Source: UBA1723 sp018066165 (GTDB lineage Bacteria; Bacteroidota; Bacteroidia; Bacteroidales; Paludibacteraceae). From it: 18,744 bases of DNA. Of the stretch, positions 6,089 through 16,280 are shown in pieces; position 1 is the first letter of the stretch, and each line of letters starts with the position of its first letter. A model generated the notes under the pieces. That model was given only the letters and a program-made list of their open reading frames with translations. It was not told the origin of the DNA and ran no database searches. Where the stretch lies: positions 1 to 18,744 of the forward strand of contig JAGHRX010000024.1 of assembly GCA_018066165.1 (NCBI GenBank), in the 5' to 3' direction. The position numbers and the translations under genes were made by a program.

Positions 6089-9000
6089 ATGCATTCAATA
6101 TTGAAGCAGAAAAATATAAAATTCGGCAAAGGAGTGAAGATATTAATTTTCACTCTCTTAGCTTTGTTTGCCGGATTGACAACCTTTGCCCAGGATCTGA
6201 TTCTAAACTCAGATATCAAACCAGAGGAGGACAAAGGAGGAAGAGGAACGGACACTACAAAACTACGTTATCCGATTGCGAAACCTACAATTAGTTCGCA
6301 AAATGAAATCAAGCAGACCAGTCCTATCGACATCAAAGAAGGAAATGATTTCCAGACAGATGTGGAATATGATCCTACTACCGGACTTTACATCTTCCAC
6401 CGTCGAATAGGAGATATGGATATCACATCTCCATTTGCGATGTCGACGAGCGAATACTCTGATTATCAGTTAAAACAGTCGATGAATTCCTACTGGGCCG
6501 AGAAAAACCGTATAGGAGGCGGAGGCGGAAATAAATTTGGCCTTGACGGAGTAGAAATCGGTTTGGGAGTTGCCGGAGACAAGATTTTCGGACCTGGCGG
6601 CGTAAAATTAAAGCTACAGGGAACAGTAGAGTTGGATTTCGGTTTGAGCTTCACAAAACGTGACAATCCAAGTATCGCCGAAAGAAACCGTAAGGTAACC
6701 AACTTCGATTTCGACACAAAGGTTCAGATTAACGCAAGCGGTACAGTCGGCGACCGTATCAACGTGAAATTCAGCTACAACACCGAGTCGACATTTGATG
6801 CCGACCAGGAGATGATAAAGCTATCATACCAAGGAAAAGAAGATGACATCATCCGCAAAATCGACGTGGGTAATGTCAGCTTGCCACTATCCTCTACCCT
6901 AATTCCAGGAAGCAACTCACTTTTCGGTATCATGACAGAGTTGCAGTATGGAAAACTAAAGGTTTCGGCAGTTGTGTCAAAGCAAGAGAGTGAATCTCAG
7001 ACAGTTTCATCAAAGAATGGAGCATCGACAACCGAGTTTGAGGTCGACATCACAGACTACGATGAGAACAAACACTACTTCCTTTCAAGATATTTCCGTG
7101 AGCATTACGACCAATGGATGAAATCAGTCCCATTGATCAATAGTGGAATCGTCATCACAAATATCGACGTCTGGGTTACGAATCTAAACACCTATTCATC
7201 AACACAGAACACGAACAACCAAAGTACTCGTAATATCATAGCATTCACCAGAATGGGAGAATCTGATAATGCTGAGTCAAGTGACTTCCAGAAAGATTCA
7301 AATTTCCCAAGTAACGATTTATGGTCTATATACGACCAAATCAAGGATAAAAAACATCCTTTGCGTACTGCGGATATGATTGAGGACGTGCCCGAACTTA
7401 GTCTTCTAAAGAAAGACGAGGATTATGCAGAAATCAAGTCGGCACGAAAATTGACGCCAAGCGAGTATACCCTAAACGAAAACTTAGGATATATCTCCCT
7501 ACGTTCTGCTTTGAACAACGGTGAAGTGTTGGCAGTAGCATACGAATACCGTATGGGAGGCAAGACATACCGCGTCGGAGAGTTGTCGTCCAACCTATCT
7601 TCTTCAATGGAGAGTTCAACAGAATCTATTTCTGCCAATGACGCTCCAGCTTTGTACGCCAAGTTGATCAAGACAGTGGAAGTAGATCCCAACAATGAAA
7701 AAATTTGGGATTTGATGATGAAAAACGTCTACAACATCGGTGGATATAATATTCAGGAGAAAGATTTCGACCTTCAAATCAAATGCTTGAACAGTGGAGG
7801 TCTGTACCTTGACTACGCAAAAGAGGGAGAGGTAAGGGCCAATTACAAAAACAAGAAATGGATCAATATCATCGGTGCCGACAGATTGAACAGCAAACAG
7901 CGTAAGATGACCGACGGCAAATTCGATTTCCTTGAAGGCTATACTGTATTGGCGTCTCAGGGAAGAATCATCCTGCCTTGCGTCGAGCCATTTGGCAAAA
8001 CCTTGGACTCTGTGGGAGCGGCAGATCTAAAATTCGACAAATTATACAAGAACATCAAGAGCGACGCTTACGAATATGCAGAGAATGCCCGATTCAAGAT
8101 CGTCGGAGAATATAAATCATCATCAGGAAATGAGATCCGTATCAAGCCTTACGCAAAGAAAGGATCCGTAAAAGTAACTGCAGGCGGACGCACATTGGAG
8201 GAGGGTTCCGGGTATACAGTAGACTATGCAGCCGGTATCGTCAGAATCTTGGATGAAGCCGTATTGGCAAGCAACTCTCAGGTAAACGTAACATCTGAGA
8301 GTGAGAACATGTTCAGCTCACAGCAGACATCTCTATCCGGAGTCAACGCAGAATATAAGTTCAGCGACAGATTATCAGTCGGTGCTACAATCATGCATTT
8401 GTCTGAGACTCCATTGACAGAGAAAGTGGCAAACGGAAGTGAGCCAAAATCCAACACTATCTGGGGAGTGAACGCAGCCTATTCCGACAAGAGCAACTGG
8501 CTGACAAAGGTGACAGACGCATTACCGTTGGTAGAGGCAAAAGCACCGTCCAACTTTACTTTGGCAGGAGAATTCGCACAACTTATCCCAGGTCATAACA
8601 AACACATTGAGCAGGACGGCGAAAGCGTATCATACATCGACGACTTTGAGGGCACGGAGAGCAGTATAAGTTTGATGAGTCCAACATCATGGACACTTGC
8701 CAGTGTGCCTATGAGAACAGCCACACCAAGTCTGTCAAAAGAATTCGTGCGACACAATGACAAATTCTGGAGCAGTTTGGATCCCGACAGCTCTAAATAC
8801 AAGAACGTGGAATTTGGATTGAACCGTGCACACTTTGCATGGTATCAGATTGACAACATTTTCCAGCGCAACAGCGGCGGCAACAGCAGCAAACCTGATG
8901 GAATAACACTTGATGATATGTCAAGCAACTTTACCCGCCAGGTTGTAGAGCAGGAGATTTACCCTTCGAAAGATGAGCAGAACGGAGTGCCGACGACTAT

Positions 9001-12000
9001 TTCTACATTGAACATCGCATACTATCCAAAGGAAAGAGGTATGTACAACTTGGATGTTGACGGAATGAATGCCAATGGAGAATTGGAGAATCCCGAGACT
9101 CGTTGGGGAGGTATGATGCGTAAGTTGGAGACTACAAACTTCAGCAAGAGCAACATCGAGTATCTTGAGATCTGGATGCTTGACCCTTACACAGAGGATG
9201 GAATCAACATGAGCGCCAACGGAGTCAAGAACGAAGGTAAATTGATCTTCAACTTAGGAGAAATCTCAGAGGATATTCTCCACGACAACGAGATTGAGGC
9301 AGAAGAAAGATTCATTCCAGAGACAGATCCTAACAAGGTAGCGGAGACCGTATGGGGTAGAAAGCCATTAGGCCGCGCAACTGGAAAATTCGACAACGAC
9401 TACATCAAGTACCAAGACTTAGGTTTGAATGGTAAGAGTTCAGAGCAAGAGCGTGAATTCGACACATACAAGAAATATCTACAAGGACTTGCCGCTAAGA
9501 ATGTAGCCAACTATGACGCATTTGAAGCAGACCCTGCCGGTGATGACTTCGAGCACTACAGAAAAAGCAACAACTCAGGTATTCTTGAGCGTTACCACAG
9601 ATACAATGGTATGGAAGGCAATACCATCATCGACGAGAGTGGAGACAACAAGACTGCAGGATCTTGGGTGCCAAACACAGAGGATATCAACGGAGACAAG
9701 ACTCTTAACACAAGAGAGAAATATTATGAGTATGTTATCAACATCACTCCTGAGATTTTCTCTGCTGACTCATCTAGATGGCACGAGAGCTACATCATCA
9801 ACAGAACGAAGACTCCTAATGAGGAGCAGCCTGATGCAACACTTCCTAATGGACAGAAAAAGGACGTAGTCTGGTACCGTTTGAAAATTCCTCTCCAGGA
9901 AGCCGACGTGAATGGAGCCAACTTATCAAGCAAGAAAGGTCCAAGCTTCACATCAATCCGTTATATGCGTATGTATATGACAGACTTTACAGAGACTACA
10001 TACCTACGTTTTGCGGGAATCAACCTTACTCGTACAGACTGGAGAACGATCACAAATCGTGGCGATAAGGCGTTGTTTGCTGGAAGCGACAACAAATACA
10101 GCGACAACATCAAGACTAACACTGATGCATTGCAGATTTCATCTGTTTCTATAGAAAAAGACAAGCAGAAAAAACCTGTTGGATACGACACGCCTCCAGG
10201 CATCGACCGTTCGCACGACCCGATGTCAAATGTAGACCGACGCGAGAACGAGCAGTCAATGCGAATGGTGGTTACCGGTTTGAAACCAAAGGAGACAGCC
10301 GCAGCATACAAGCGTACAACACTTGACGTGCGCCAGTATAAGCGTTTAAGAATGTTTGTCCACTTCGAAAACGAATATGAAGACCCTGAGCGATCTTCTA
10401 ACGGAGTTCAGTTCTACGTCCGTATCGGTTCCGACTACACAGACAACTACTACGAGTATAAGATCAACAACGTAATCTTCACTAACGCAGGTGAGATGTC
10501 AAGGCAAGCTATCTGGCCAATGGAAGTGGATTTTGCGTTTGATGATTTGGTCAACTTGAAGATGGAGCGTAACCGTGGAAGCAAAGCAGGCAGTGCATTC
10601 GATCCTGCAATGCGTTTCACAAAAGCATACGGAGACAATGAGCTGACAGTCAAAGGAAATCCATCATTCGGAGACATCCGATCTATCTTAGTCGGAGTAA
10701 TCAACGAGAGTGGAGAGACTAAGAATATGGAGATCTGGTTGGACGAGATGCGAATGACCGGATTCAACGAAGACGGCGGTTGGGCAGCATTAGGTAAAGT
10801 GGGATTCACTTTGAGTGACTTCGCTTCATTTGACGCGACCGGACGTATCGAGACAACTGGTTTTGGTGGCATCGAAGCAAACGTGATGGACAGAAACATG
10901 GAGGACACATATTCGTTGGATATGTCAGCCACTGTGCAGCTGGGCAAACTGTTCCCAGAGAAAGCCCACGTCAACATGCCACTAACAATCACTCACAGCA
11001 GAGAGAAAGAGAAGCCTAAGTATGATCCGACAAACACTGATGTGCTTTTGAAAGACGCTTTGGAGGATGCAACAGAATCACACAAAGACTCACTTGAGAA
11101 AATGTCTGTAATATCGAGCGAACAAACAAGTTTCGCCCTTACAAACGTAAGAGTTGGTATCGCAAGCAAGAAACCTATGCCTTACGATCCTGCCAATTTC
11201 TCATTCTCATTGGCATTCACGAAACGTAATGAACGCGATATCGACGTGGAGTATGACATGACGAGAACATATAGAGGAAACTTCAACTACTCATATACGC
11301 TTTCGCCAAAGGCATTGTCTCCATTCAAGAACAACAAGTTCTTCAAGACGAAGAAATGGAAATTGTTCACTGATTTTGGAATCTATCCAATGCCAAACAG
11401 CTATACATTCTCTGTCGACATGGACAGAACTTACAACGAAGTGTTGGCTCGAGAGATTGGCACAGGACAGCCAAGCATCAGCAAGCAAGACCGTTTGTCG
11501 GACATGACATGGGACAAGGACTTCAATATCACACGTCGCGCTGACATCAAGTGGAACTTCACTAAGAATCTTAAGATCTCATTCGCAACAGCAATGAATT
11601 CTGAGATTGAAGAGACACTTGCTTACAACGAAGACTTGTTGGATTTGCCACGTATGAGAGAGTACAAATACAATCGTGATTATATCTACGATTTGCGTGA
11701 AGACTCAATCACTCAGTGGTCGAAGGACTTGAGAGAGTCGACATTAAAGAGTGTGCTGGCTGCCGGAGAACCATACAACTACTCTCAACAATTGAACGTC
11801 AGCTATGCTATTCCAGTCAACAAGATTTCAACTTTTGATTGGATAACAGCTAACGCCACTTATTCAGGCAACTACGACTGGCAACGTGGAGTGACACTAA
11901 ATCCGAACACATACACATCAAACAACGACATCGCAGACTCTAAACGATCTTGGACAGGTGATGTTCGTTTGAATATGGAGACTCTTTACAACAAGTCGAA

Positions 12001-13762
12001 CTATTTGAAGGATGTGAACAAGAAATTCTCTAAAGCCACTCTTGCAAAGAAGGCTAACGAGAAACTTGCGGAAAGAAACGACACAACTAAGAAAGACGAG
12101 AAGGTTGTGGAGAAGCCAAAGGCAAAAGAGCCAAAGGTCTATGAAAGAAAGAACCTACGTTTGAAGAAAGGCAACAAGACAAGAATCAGCCACCGTCTTG
12201 CGGTGAACAGAATCATTGTGGAGGCTGTGGACAAAGATGGCAAACCATACGATTTGAAATATGAGGTAATCGACCAGAACGCTATCAATGTCATTGCCAA
12301 GGAAGACGTGAATAATATCACAATCACAGTCAAAGAGAAGATGAGGAAGAATGAAAAGCTCGGCAATTTCCTTGACGGATTCGTGAGAAGCTTGATGATG
12401 GTGAGAAATGTAAGCGGAAATATCAGACTTACAGAAGGAACAACACTCAACGGATACAACCGTGGTAGTGGATTCTTAGGTCAGGCAGGAAGCGGAGAAC
12501 CAGGAGCTAAATTCACATTCGGATTCTATAACGCCGCAGACGCCATCGAAGAGGCTATCAACAAGAACCAGTTGGGATTGAAAGACGTTGTAAACCCTAT
12601 CGTCTTGACACACGACCAGACATTGCAGGCAAAGGCAGTATTAGAGCCATTCACTGGCATCAAGTTCGATCTTAACGCAGCGTCTTCTTGGAACAAGGGC
12701 GACGAGATATTCTACTTCGACGGTTATGAGAAGGGTGTTGAAGACTTATTCTCTGGATCACATAGCCACACAGATATCGCCATCCGCAGATCATCATTCA
12801 AACGTGGAGCGACAACGACAAGTGAGACTTTCGCTGATTTCATAGACAACGTGTACAAGATGAGATCACATATCGAAAGATTGTATCCAGACAGAGGCGA
12901 GGCAGAAGTGCCATTGAACTCAGCCGATGTGCTTGTGCCAGCATTCGTTGCCGCATACAAGGGTGAGAACATCACCAAAGAGCAAGACACAAAGATTATC
13001 CGCAGAATCGGAAAGATGCTTCCAAACTGGAAATTCTCTTTGGATTTGTTGAGCAAGGCACCAATCTTAAAAGAAAGTTTCAAGGCATTCAACATCACTC
13101 ACGGATACAAGTGTACGTACAACATCAACTCATTCAGCAAGCATAACGACTGGATGTCGTTGACAGGCGACCAAGAAGGATTCGGTATCCTTTACGACGA
13201 GACAGAGCCAACACCATTCTTGGTAAGGAGCACTAAGGTGGACAACGTCAACCTGACAGAGGCATTCAATCCGTTGGTCGGAATCAACTCAACATTGAAG
13301 AACAGTGTACGAGTGAAGGTCGAATACAACAGAAACCGCACTGCAGGATTGGATATTCCTGCCCTTCAGATCGTCGAGTCGTACAGCAAAGGATTCAAGA
13401 TCGGTGGAGGTTACCGAATCGATAAGTTCGGTGTCATCATGGGATGGGTAGACAAGAAGAAAAAGACAAAAGTCAACAACGACTTGAATCTAAACTTGGA
13501 TATCGACTTCAAGAACACAGAGGCATTCATCCGTAAGTTTGAGACCATCAACAACACTATAGAAGAGAGAAGCAGTGGTTTGCAGACAATGAAGGCTGAA
13601 TTCACCGCTGAATACGTAGTGAGCCAAGCAATGAAAGTTTCATTCTTCTACGACAGAAGTGCTTCTAAGCCGAGAGTTTCGACGTCGTACCCTATCACGA
13701 CATCTAAATTCGGAATCAAGATTCACCTATTGTTGACAGAGACAACATCAAGAGATGATTAA
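6089..13762 (+). CDS. sprA: SprA/Sov, outer membrane translocon of type IX secretion
   Basis: Giant outer membrane protein that forms the protein-conducting channel of the type IX secretion system (SprA in Flavobacterium johnsoniae, Sov in Porphyromonas gingivalis), a single-chain 36-strand beta-barrel that exports folded cargo. The 2557 residues are close to family size. Visible: a Sec signal peptide with a hydrophobic core at about 17-33 and probable cleavage after Ala34 (TTFA-QD); recurring SprA N-terminal-type domains; the family signatures YIDDFEGTESSISLMSPTSW near 848, RWGGMMRKLETTNFSKSNIE near 1003 and ILERYHRYNGMEGN near 1164; and a Lys/Glu-rich segment at about 1981-2024 that probably sits at the periplasmic face. 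The C-terminus alternates like a final barrel strand and ends with charged residues. The frame is intact. Its presence implies that the other T9SS parts (GldK-N, PorV, PorU) lie elsewhere in the genome. Confidence 0.96.
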   Translation: MHSILKQKNIKFGKGVKILIFTLLALFAGLTTFAQDLILNSDIKPEEDKGGRGTDTTKLRYPIAKPTISSQNEIKQTSPIDIKEGNDFQTDVEYDPTTGLYIFHRRIGDMDITSPFAMSTSEYSDYQLKQSMNSYWAEKNRIGGGGGNKFGLDGVEIGLGVAGDKIFGPGGVKLKLQGTVELDFGLSFTKRDNPSIAERNRKVTNFDFDTKVQINASGTVGDRINVKFSYNTESTFDADQEMIKLSYQGKEDDIIRKIDVGNVSLPLSSTLIPGSNSLFGIMTELQYGKLKVSAVVSKQESESQTVSSKNGASTTEFEVDITDYDENKHYFLSRYFREHYDQWMKSVPLINSGIVITNIDVWVTNLNTYSSTQNTNNQSTRNIIAFTRMGESDNAESSDFQKDSNFPSNDLWSIYDQIKDKKHPLRTADMIEDVPELSLLKKDEDYAEIKSARKLTPSEYTLNENLGYISLRSALNNGEVLAVAYEYRMGGKTYRVGELSSNLSSSMESSTESISANDAPALYAKLIKTVEVDPNNEKIWDLMMKNVYNIGGYNIQEKDFDLQIKCLNSGGLYLDYAKEGEVRANYKNKKWINIIGADRLNSKQRKMTDGKFDFLEGYTVLASQGRIILPCVEPFGKTLDSVGAADLKFDKLYKNIKSDAYEYAENARFKIVGEYKSSSGNEIRIKPYAKKGSVKVTAGGRTLEEGSGYTVDYAAGIVRILDEAVLASNSQVNVTSESENMFSSQQTSLSGVNAEYKFSDRLSVGATIMHLSETPLTEKVANGSEPKSNTIWGVNAAYSDKSNWLTKVTDALPLVEAKAPSNFTLAGEFAQLIPGHNKHIEQDGESVSYIDDFEGTESSISLMSPTSWTLASVPMRTATPSLSKEFVRHNDKFWSSLDPDSSKYKNVEFGLNRAHFAWYQIDNIFQRNSGGNSSKPDGITLDDMSSNFTRQVVEQEIYPSKDEQNGVPTTISTLNIAYYPKERGMYNLDVDGMNANGELENPETRWGGMMRKLETTNFSKSNIEYLEIWMLDPYTEDGINMSANGVKNEGKLIFNLGEISEDILHDNEIEAEERFIPETDPNKVAETVWGRKPLGRATGKFDNDYIKYQDLGLNGKSSEQEREFDTYKKYLQGLAAKNVANYDAFEADPAGDDFEHYRKSNNSGILERYHRYNGMEGNTIIDESGDNKTAGSWVPNTEDINGDKTLNTREKYYEYVINITPEIFSADSSRWHESYIINRTKTPNEEQPDATLPNGQKKDVVWYRLKIPLQEADVNGANLSSKKGPSFTSIRYMRMYMTDFTETTYLRFAGINLTRTDWRTITNRGDKALFAGSDNKYSDNIKTNTDALQISSVSIEKDKQKKPVGYDTPPGIDRSHDPMSNVDRRENEQSMRMVVTGLKPKETAAAYKRTTLDVRQYKRLRMFVHFENEYEDPERSSNGVQFYVRIGSDYTDNYYEYKINNVIFTNAGEMSRQAIWPMEVDFAFDDLVNLKMERNRGSKAGSAFDPAMRFTKAYGDNELTVKGNPSFGDIRSILVGVINESGETKNMEIWLDEMRMTGFNEDGGWAALGKVGFTLSDFASFDATGRIETTGFGGIEANVMDRNMEDTYSLDMSATVQLGKLFPEKAHVNMPLTITHSREKEKPKYDPTNTDVLLKDALEDATESHKDSLEKMSVISSEQTSFALTNVRVGIASKKPMPYDPANFSFSLAFTKRNERDIDVEYDMTRTYRGNFNYSYTLSPKALSPFKNNKFFKTKKWKLFTDFGIYPMPNSYTFSVDMDRTYNEVLAREIGTGQPSISKQDRLSDMTWDKDFNITRRADIKWNFTKNLKISFATAMNSEIEETLAYNEDLLDLPRMREYKYNRDYIYDLREDSITQWSKDLRESTLKSVLAAGEPYNYSQQLNVSYAIPVNKISTFDWITANATYSGNYDWQRGVTLNPNTYTSNNDIADSKRSWTGDVRLNMETLYNKSNYLKDVNKKFSKATLAKKANEKLAERNDTTKKDEKVVEKPKAKEPKVYERKNLRLKKGNKTRISHRLAVNRIIVEAVDKDGKPYDLKYEVIDQNAINVIAKEDVNNITITVKEKMRKNEKLGNFLDGFVRSLMMVRNVSGNIRLTEGTTLNGYNRGSGFLGQAGSGEPGAKFTFGFYNAADAIEEAINKNQLGLKDVVNPIVLTHDQTLQAKAVLEPFTGIKFDLNAASSWNKGDEIFYFDGYEKGVEDLFSGSHSHTDIAIRRSSFKRGATTTSETFADFIDNVYKMRSHIERLYPDRGEAEVPLNSADVLVPAFVAAYKGENITKEQDTKIIRRIGKMLPNWKFSLDLLSKAPILKESFKAFNITHGYKCTYNINSFSKHNDWMSLTGDQEGFGILYDETEPTPFLVRSTKVDNVNLTEAFNPLVGINSTLKNSVRVKVEYNRNRTAGLDIPALQIVESYSKGFKIGGGYRIDKFGVIMGWVDKKKKTKVNNDLNLNLDIDFKNTEAFIRKFETINNTIEERSSGLQTMKAEFTAEYVVSQAMKVSFFYDRSASKPRVSTSYPITTSKFGIKIHLLLTETTSRDD

Positions 13763-13800
13763 ATAAAAGCCGACGGGGTTTACGTCGGCTTTTATTTTAT
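13761..13800 (+). terminator. Strong terminator of ruvA-sprA
   Basis: Perfect 15-bp arms (13761-13775 and 13783-13797) around a 7-base loop (13776-13782), with A-rich and T-rich ends that may let it work in both directions. The left arm begins within the sprA stop codon. Confidence 0.93.
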
Positions 13801-13854
13801 TTCATTTTCATTCTAAAAAAATTGAAAATTAGCATTAAAGCAAAAAAGTTTTTC

Positions 13855-13862
13855 TATTTTTG
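13855..13862 (+). promoter_or_regulatory. Promoter -7 box of the secreted calycin-like protein gene
   Basis: TATTTTTG matches TAnnTTTG, 44 bases before the start at 13907. I see no clear TTTG at the -33 spacing. Together with the strong terminator upstream it makes the gene separate from sprA. Confidence 0.55.
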
Positions 13863-13906
13863 CCAAGTAAAGTTAGCACTTAAAAGGAATTTAAAAGTTT
13901 TCATCT

Positions 13907-16006
13907 ATGAGTAGAACATTTACTAAATTATTTTTTGCAGTAGCGGTTCTTTTCGGAATTATCAACACTGCATTTGCCGACAAATATAAGGCGACAATGG
14001 TATTCGGAGGTATTGCCTCTGGCACATCAGAAAATGTGGATGCGGAAATAACAAAAAGTGAAGACGGCTCTTACGACATCACATTCATCGGATTCAGCGC
14101 AAAAATCCAGGTTTTGGGAGATGTAGAAAAAGGGTCAGCCAATATCACAAAACTAAAAGGGACTGAGAGCAATGGTTTGACATTGGCAGGCTCAGAAGAT
14201 TCTCAGTTTGAAATGGTTGGAAAATCACTTGACCTAAAGGCATTCCAGGCAACTATCGATGAATCCGGCAAAGGTTCCGGTTCATTTGAAGGAGAAGCGA
14301 GTATGGGATTCTTGGCACTTCAGGCGACTTGTGAATTCACACTTGAAAGAGTTATAGACAACGACACAATCGTCAAGAAAGAGTTGGCGTTCGACAATGT
14401 GCCATTCTATAACAAAGCCATTGATCTAACAAAAACAGACGACACAATCAAGACAAACAACGACTCTACAGCGGTTGGCATCAAGCTATTTGAGGCTAAG
14501 GCAAGCTTCGCAATGTCTGATTTTGAGATCTCAGTTGGAGAATTGGCATTGAACCAGAGATTAGTACTTGAAAACCTTAAGTACAACGCCGGTTCAGAAG
14601 AAGGTGCATACAAGATTTTCGGTTCGACAAACATGTATGTTAACGAGTACAAGATGTACGTGCCTGCTGTGGCAGACATCAATGTATCAGCAGATGGAAA
14701 GATCGACGGTACAATCGACATCACAATCGACATGGTTCTTTTCAGATACAAACTCACAGTAGTATTTGGAAGCCAGGCAGAAGGTGTTGTGATTGAGGAT
14801 AAGTATTTGGAGTATGAGAAGACTGAATCAGTTGTTGTCAAGTCTGACAAAACATTTGTTAATGATTCTTTGATCTACATCAACGAAAATGGAATCTTGA
14901 TTGAGAACATGCAGTACTCAATTGTTGACCAGAAGATGTCTTTGTTGATCAAAGATATCAAGATGTTGGCAGCAGATGGAACTATGAGTTCTTCAATAGT
15001 TTACAAGGCTTCAAAAGCAGAGGCATACATCAACGTCAACGACAAAAATATCTATCTAAAAGACATTGATATCGACTTTAATCTGGAAGTTGCATATTCA
15101 ATGGTAGACACAACTAAAACTGCTGCATTTGGCAAAATCTCAATTCTTGAAGCTGACTCCGCAACTAATATATTCATCGACCCAGAAGGGCCATTCCAAT
15201 ATGGTTTGGCTGGAGGAATGTTGATTTCAATGACTGTCGACACAACAGGCAACGAATTGGACGGATACACTGCAAATTCAGAGTTTAAGATAAGCGGTAT
15301 TTACGACCTTGCAGATGGACCAATCGAAGTTGTAAAGCTAACTGATTTGGATGCAGCAAGAGAGGCAGCTATCACAGCCATCAAAGAGAACAACCAAAGA
15401 TGTGGAGTAAGTGTAACAGCAACAGACAAAGCAGGCAATTCAAGTGAGTTTACTGCAACATGTTTCGTGACAATTGCATCTATCTCATACGAGGAGATTC
15501 TTCCAGACTCAACACAGTTCCCATCAAAGGTGTATGCCGACTCAACAACAGGTGTAGCCACTGTAACATTCGTTCCTTTCAGCATCGAATATGTAGCAAA
15601 GAACGATTCACTTAACTTGTCAAAGTCAGTGGGAAAAGTAGCCGCATCTATTATTGTAAACAATAAGACATACTCTCTTCCTGCAACTGTTGAACTACCA
15701 GTTGGAAATACAGAAATCCAATACACATGGGTGAACCCATATTCTGGAAAAGAGTATTCTCGAACTATCACTGTTAATGTATCTGCAGAAGATCCAACTG
15801 CTGTATCTAACGTAGCAAGCAAGGCAGTTTCTGTAATCTACAAGAACGGCAACTTGATTGTCAACGGAGCAAACGACGCAAACGTAACTGTGGTAAGCAT
15901 CAGTGGAGCAACAGTCTACACTGGCAAGGCAGGAGCTATCAACCTACACAAAGGCATCTACATTGTGAAGGTTAACGGTAAGGCTTACAAGGTAGTTGTG
16001 AAGTAA
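13907..16006 (+). CDS. Secreted calycin-like repeat protein with T9SS C-terminal sorting domain
   Basis: Probably a surface or released protein exported through SprA; its activity is unknown. The 699 residues begin with a signal peptide (hydrophobic about 8-23, cleavage after AFA at 22-24). About 26-150 resembles the Bacteroidetes calycin-like (lipocalin-like) domain: beta-rich, with the EDGSYDITFIGF pattern. About 185-290 looks like a second copy (DGKIDGTIDITIDMVLFRYK), and about 295-405 may be a third. About 497-525 (CGVSVTATDKAGNSS) resembles the end of an HYR/Ig-like domain, and another Ig-like stretch covers about 540-625. The last ~60 residues (KNGNLIVNG, VTVVSISGATVYTG, GIYIVKVNGKAYKVVVK) fit the type A sorting tail recognised by T9SS and removed after export. 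Own promoter and terminator. Ligand or substrate binding is possible but not shown. Confidence 0.85.
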   Translation: MSRTFTKLFFAVAVLFGIINTAFADKYKATMVFGGIASGTSENVDAEITKSEDGSYDITFIGFSAKIQVLGDVEKGSANITKLKGTESNGLTLAGSEDSQFEMVGKSLDLKAFQATIDESGKGSGSFEGEASMGFLALQATCEFTLERVIDNDTIVKKELAFDNVPFYNKAIDLTKTDDTIKTNNDSTAVGIKLFEAKASFAMSDFEISVGELALNQRLVLENLKYNAGSEEGAYKIFGSTNMYVNEYKMYVPAVADINVSADGKIDGTIDITIDMVLFRYKLTVVFGSQAEGVVIEDKYLEYEKTESVVVKSDKTFVNDSLIYINENGILIENMQYSIVDQKMSLLIKDIKMLAADGTMSSSIVYKASKAEAYINVNDKNIYLKDIDIDFNLEVAYSMVDTTKTAAFGKISILEADSATNIFIDPEGPFQYGLAGGMLISMTVDTTGNELDGYTANSEFKISGIYDLADGPIEVVKLTDLDAAREAAITAIKENNQRCGVSVTATDKAGNSSEFTATCFVTIASISYEEILPDSTQFPSKVYADSTTGVATVTFVPFSIEYVAKNDSLNLSKSVGKVAASIIVNNKTYSLPATVELPVGNTEIQYTWVNPYSGKEYSRTITVNVSAEDPTAVSNVASKAVSVIYKNGNLIVNGANDANVTVVSISGATVYTGKAGAINLHKGIYIVKVNGKAYKVVVK

Positions 16007-16031
16007 TTTTGATTCACATATCATTTATGAT

Positions 16032-16063
16032 AGAGACGTCGCAATGCGGCGTCTCTTTTTTTG
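16032..16063 (+). terminator. Terminator of the calycin-like protein gene
   Basis: AGAGACGTCGC (16032-16042) and GCGGCGTCTCT (16046-16056) pair over 11 bp with one wobble, loop AAT, then a run of seven T. The arm AGAGACG resembles the REP-like palindromes at 2532 and inside comEC. Confidence 0.9.
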
Positions 16064-16075
16064 TTTTGTGCTCTT

Positions 16076-16125
16076 CTTTTTTGTTTTGCGCGTAACGTTA
16101 TAACGTTGCGCGCAAAACAAAAAAG
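16076..16125. repeat. 50-base near-perfect palindrome between facing terminators
   Basis: Arms of 25 bases meet without a loop at 16100/16101; the only non-Watson-Crick pair is T16093 with G16108. The centre is AACGTTATAACGTT, flanked by GCGCG and by TTTTTTGTTTTG on the outside. The outer T-rich part resembles the T tail of the terminator at 16032, and its mirror image forms the T tail of the minus-strand tRNA terminator. It can extrude as a cruciform or form one long RNA hairpin from either strand. Confidence 0.93.
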
Positions 16126-16148
16126 GTCTCTCAAAACTGAGAAACCTT
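16117..16148 (-). terminator. Terminator of the tRNA operon
   Basis: Read on the minus strand, AAGGTTTCTCA (16148-16138) pairs with TGAGAGACCTT (16133-16123) over 11 bp with one wobble and a 4-base loop, followed by TTTTTTG. It lies just after the last tRNA-Glu. Confidence 0.88.
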
Positions 16149-16153
16149 CTTGG

Positions 16154-16226
16154 TAGCGGATCCGGGATTTGAACCCGAGTTTCATGCGTGAGAGGCATGC
16201 ATGCTAGGCCACTACATTAATCCGCC
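16154..16226 (-). tRNA. tRNA-Glu (anticodon CTC), copy 2 in transcription order
   Basis: 73 bases with a full cloverleaf: acceptor GGCGGAT/ATCCGCT including a G-T first pair, discriminator A, D arm ATGT/GCAT, anticodon stem CATGC/GCATG with loop CTCTCAC giving CTC, and T loop TTCAAAT. The minus strand continues directly with CCA (16153-16151), so the 3' end may be encoded here. The sequence is identical to the copy at 16281-16353. Confidence 0.93.
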
Positions 16227-16280
16227 ATTTGACTGCTCTAAACCTCTTACGAGTAAAGTCTGCTGTCTATATCTTTTTAG

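Noticed and set aside
6089..13762. Possible frameshift or fusion, because of the great length
   Set aside because: The frame is open throughout, SprA signatures occur in order, and the size is normal for SprA/Sov.
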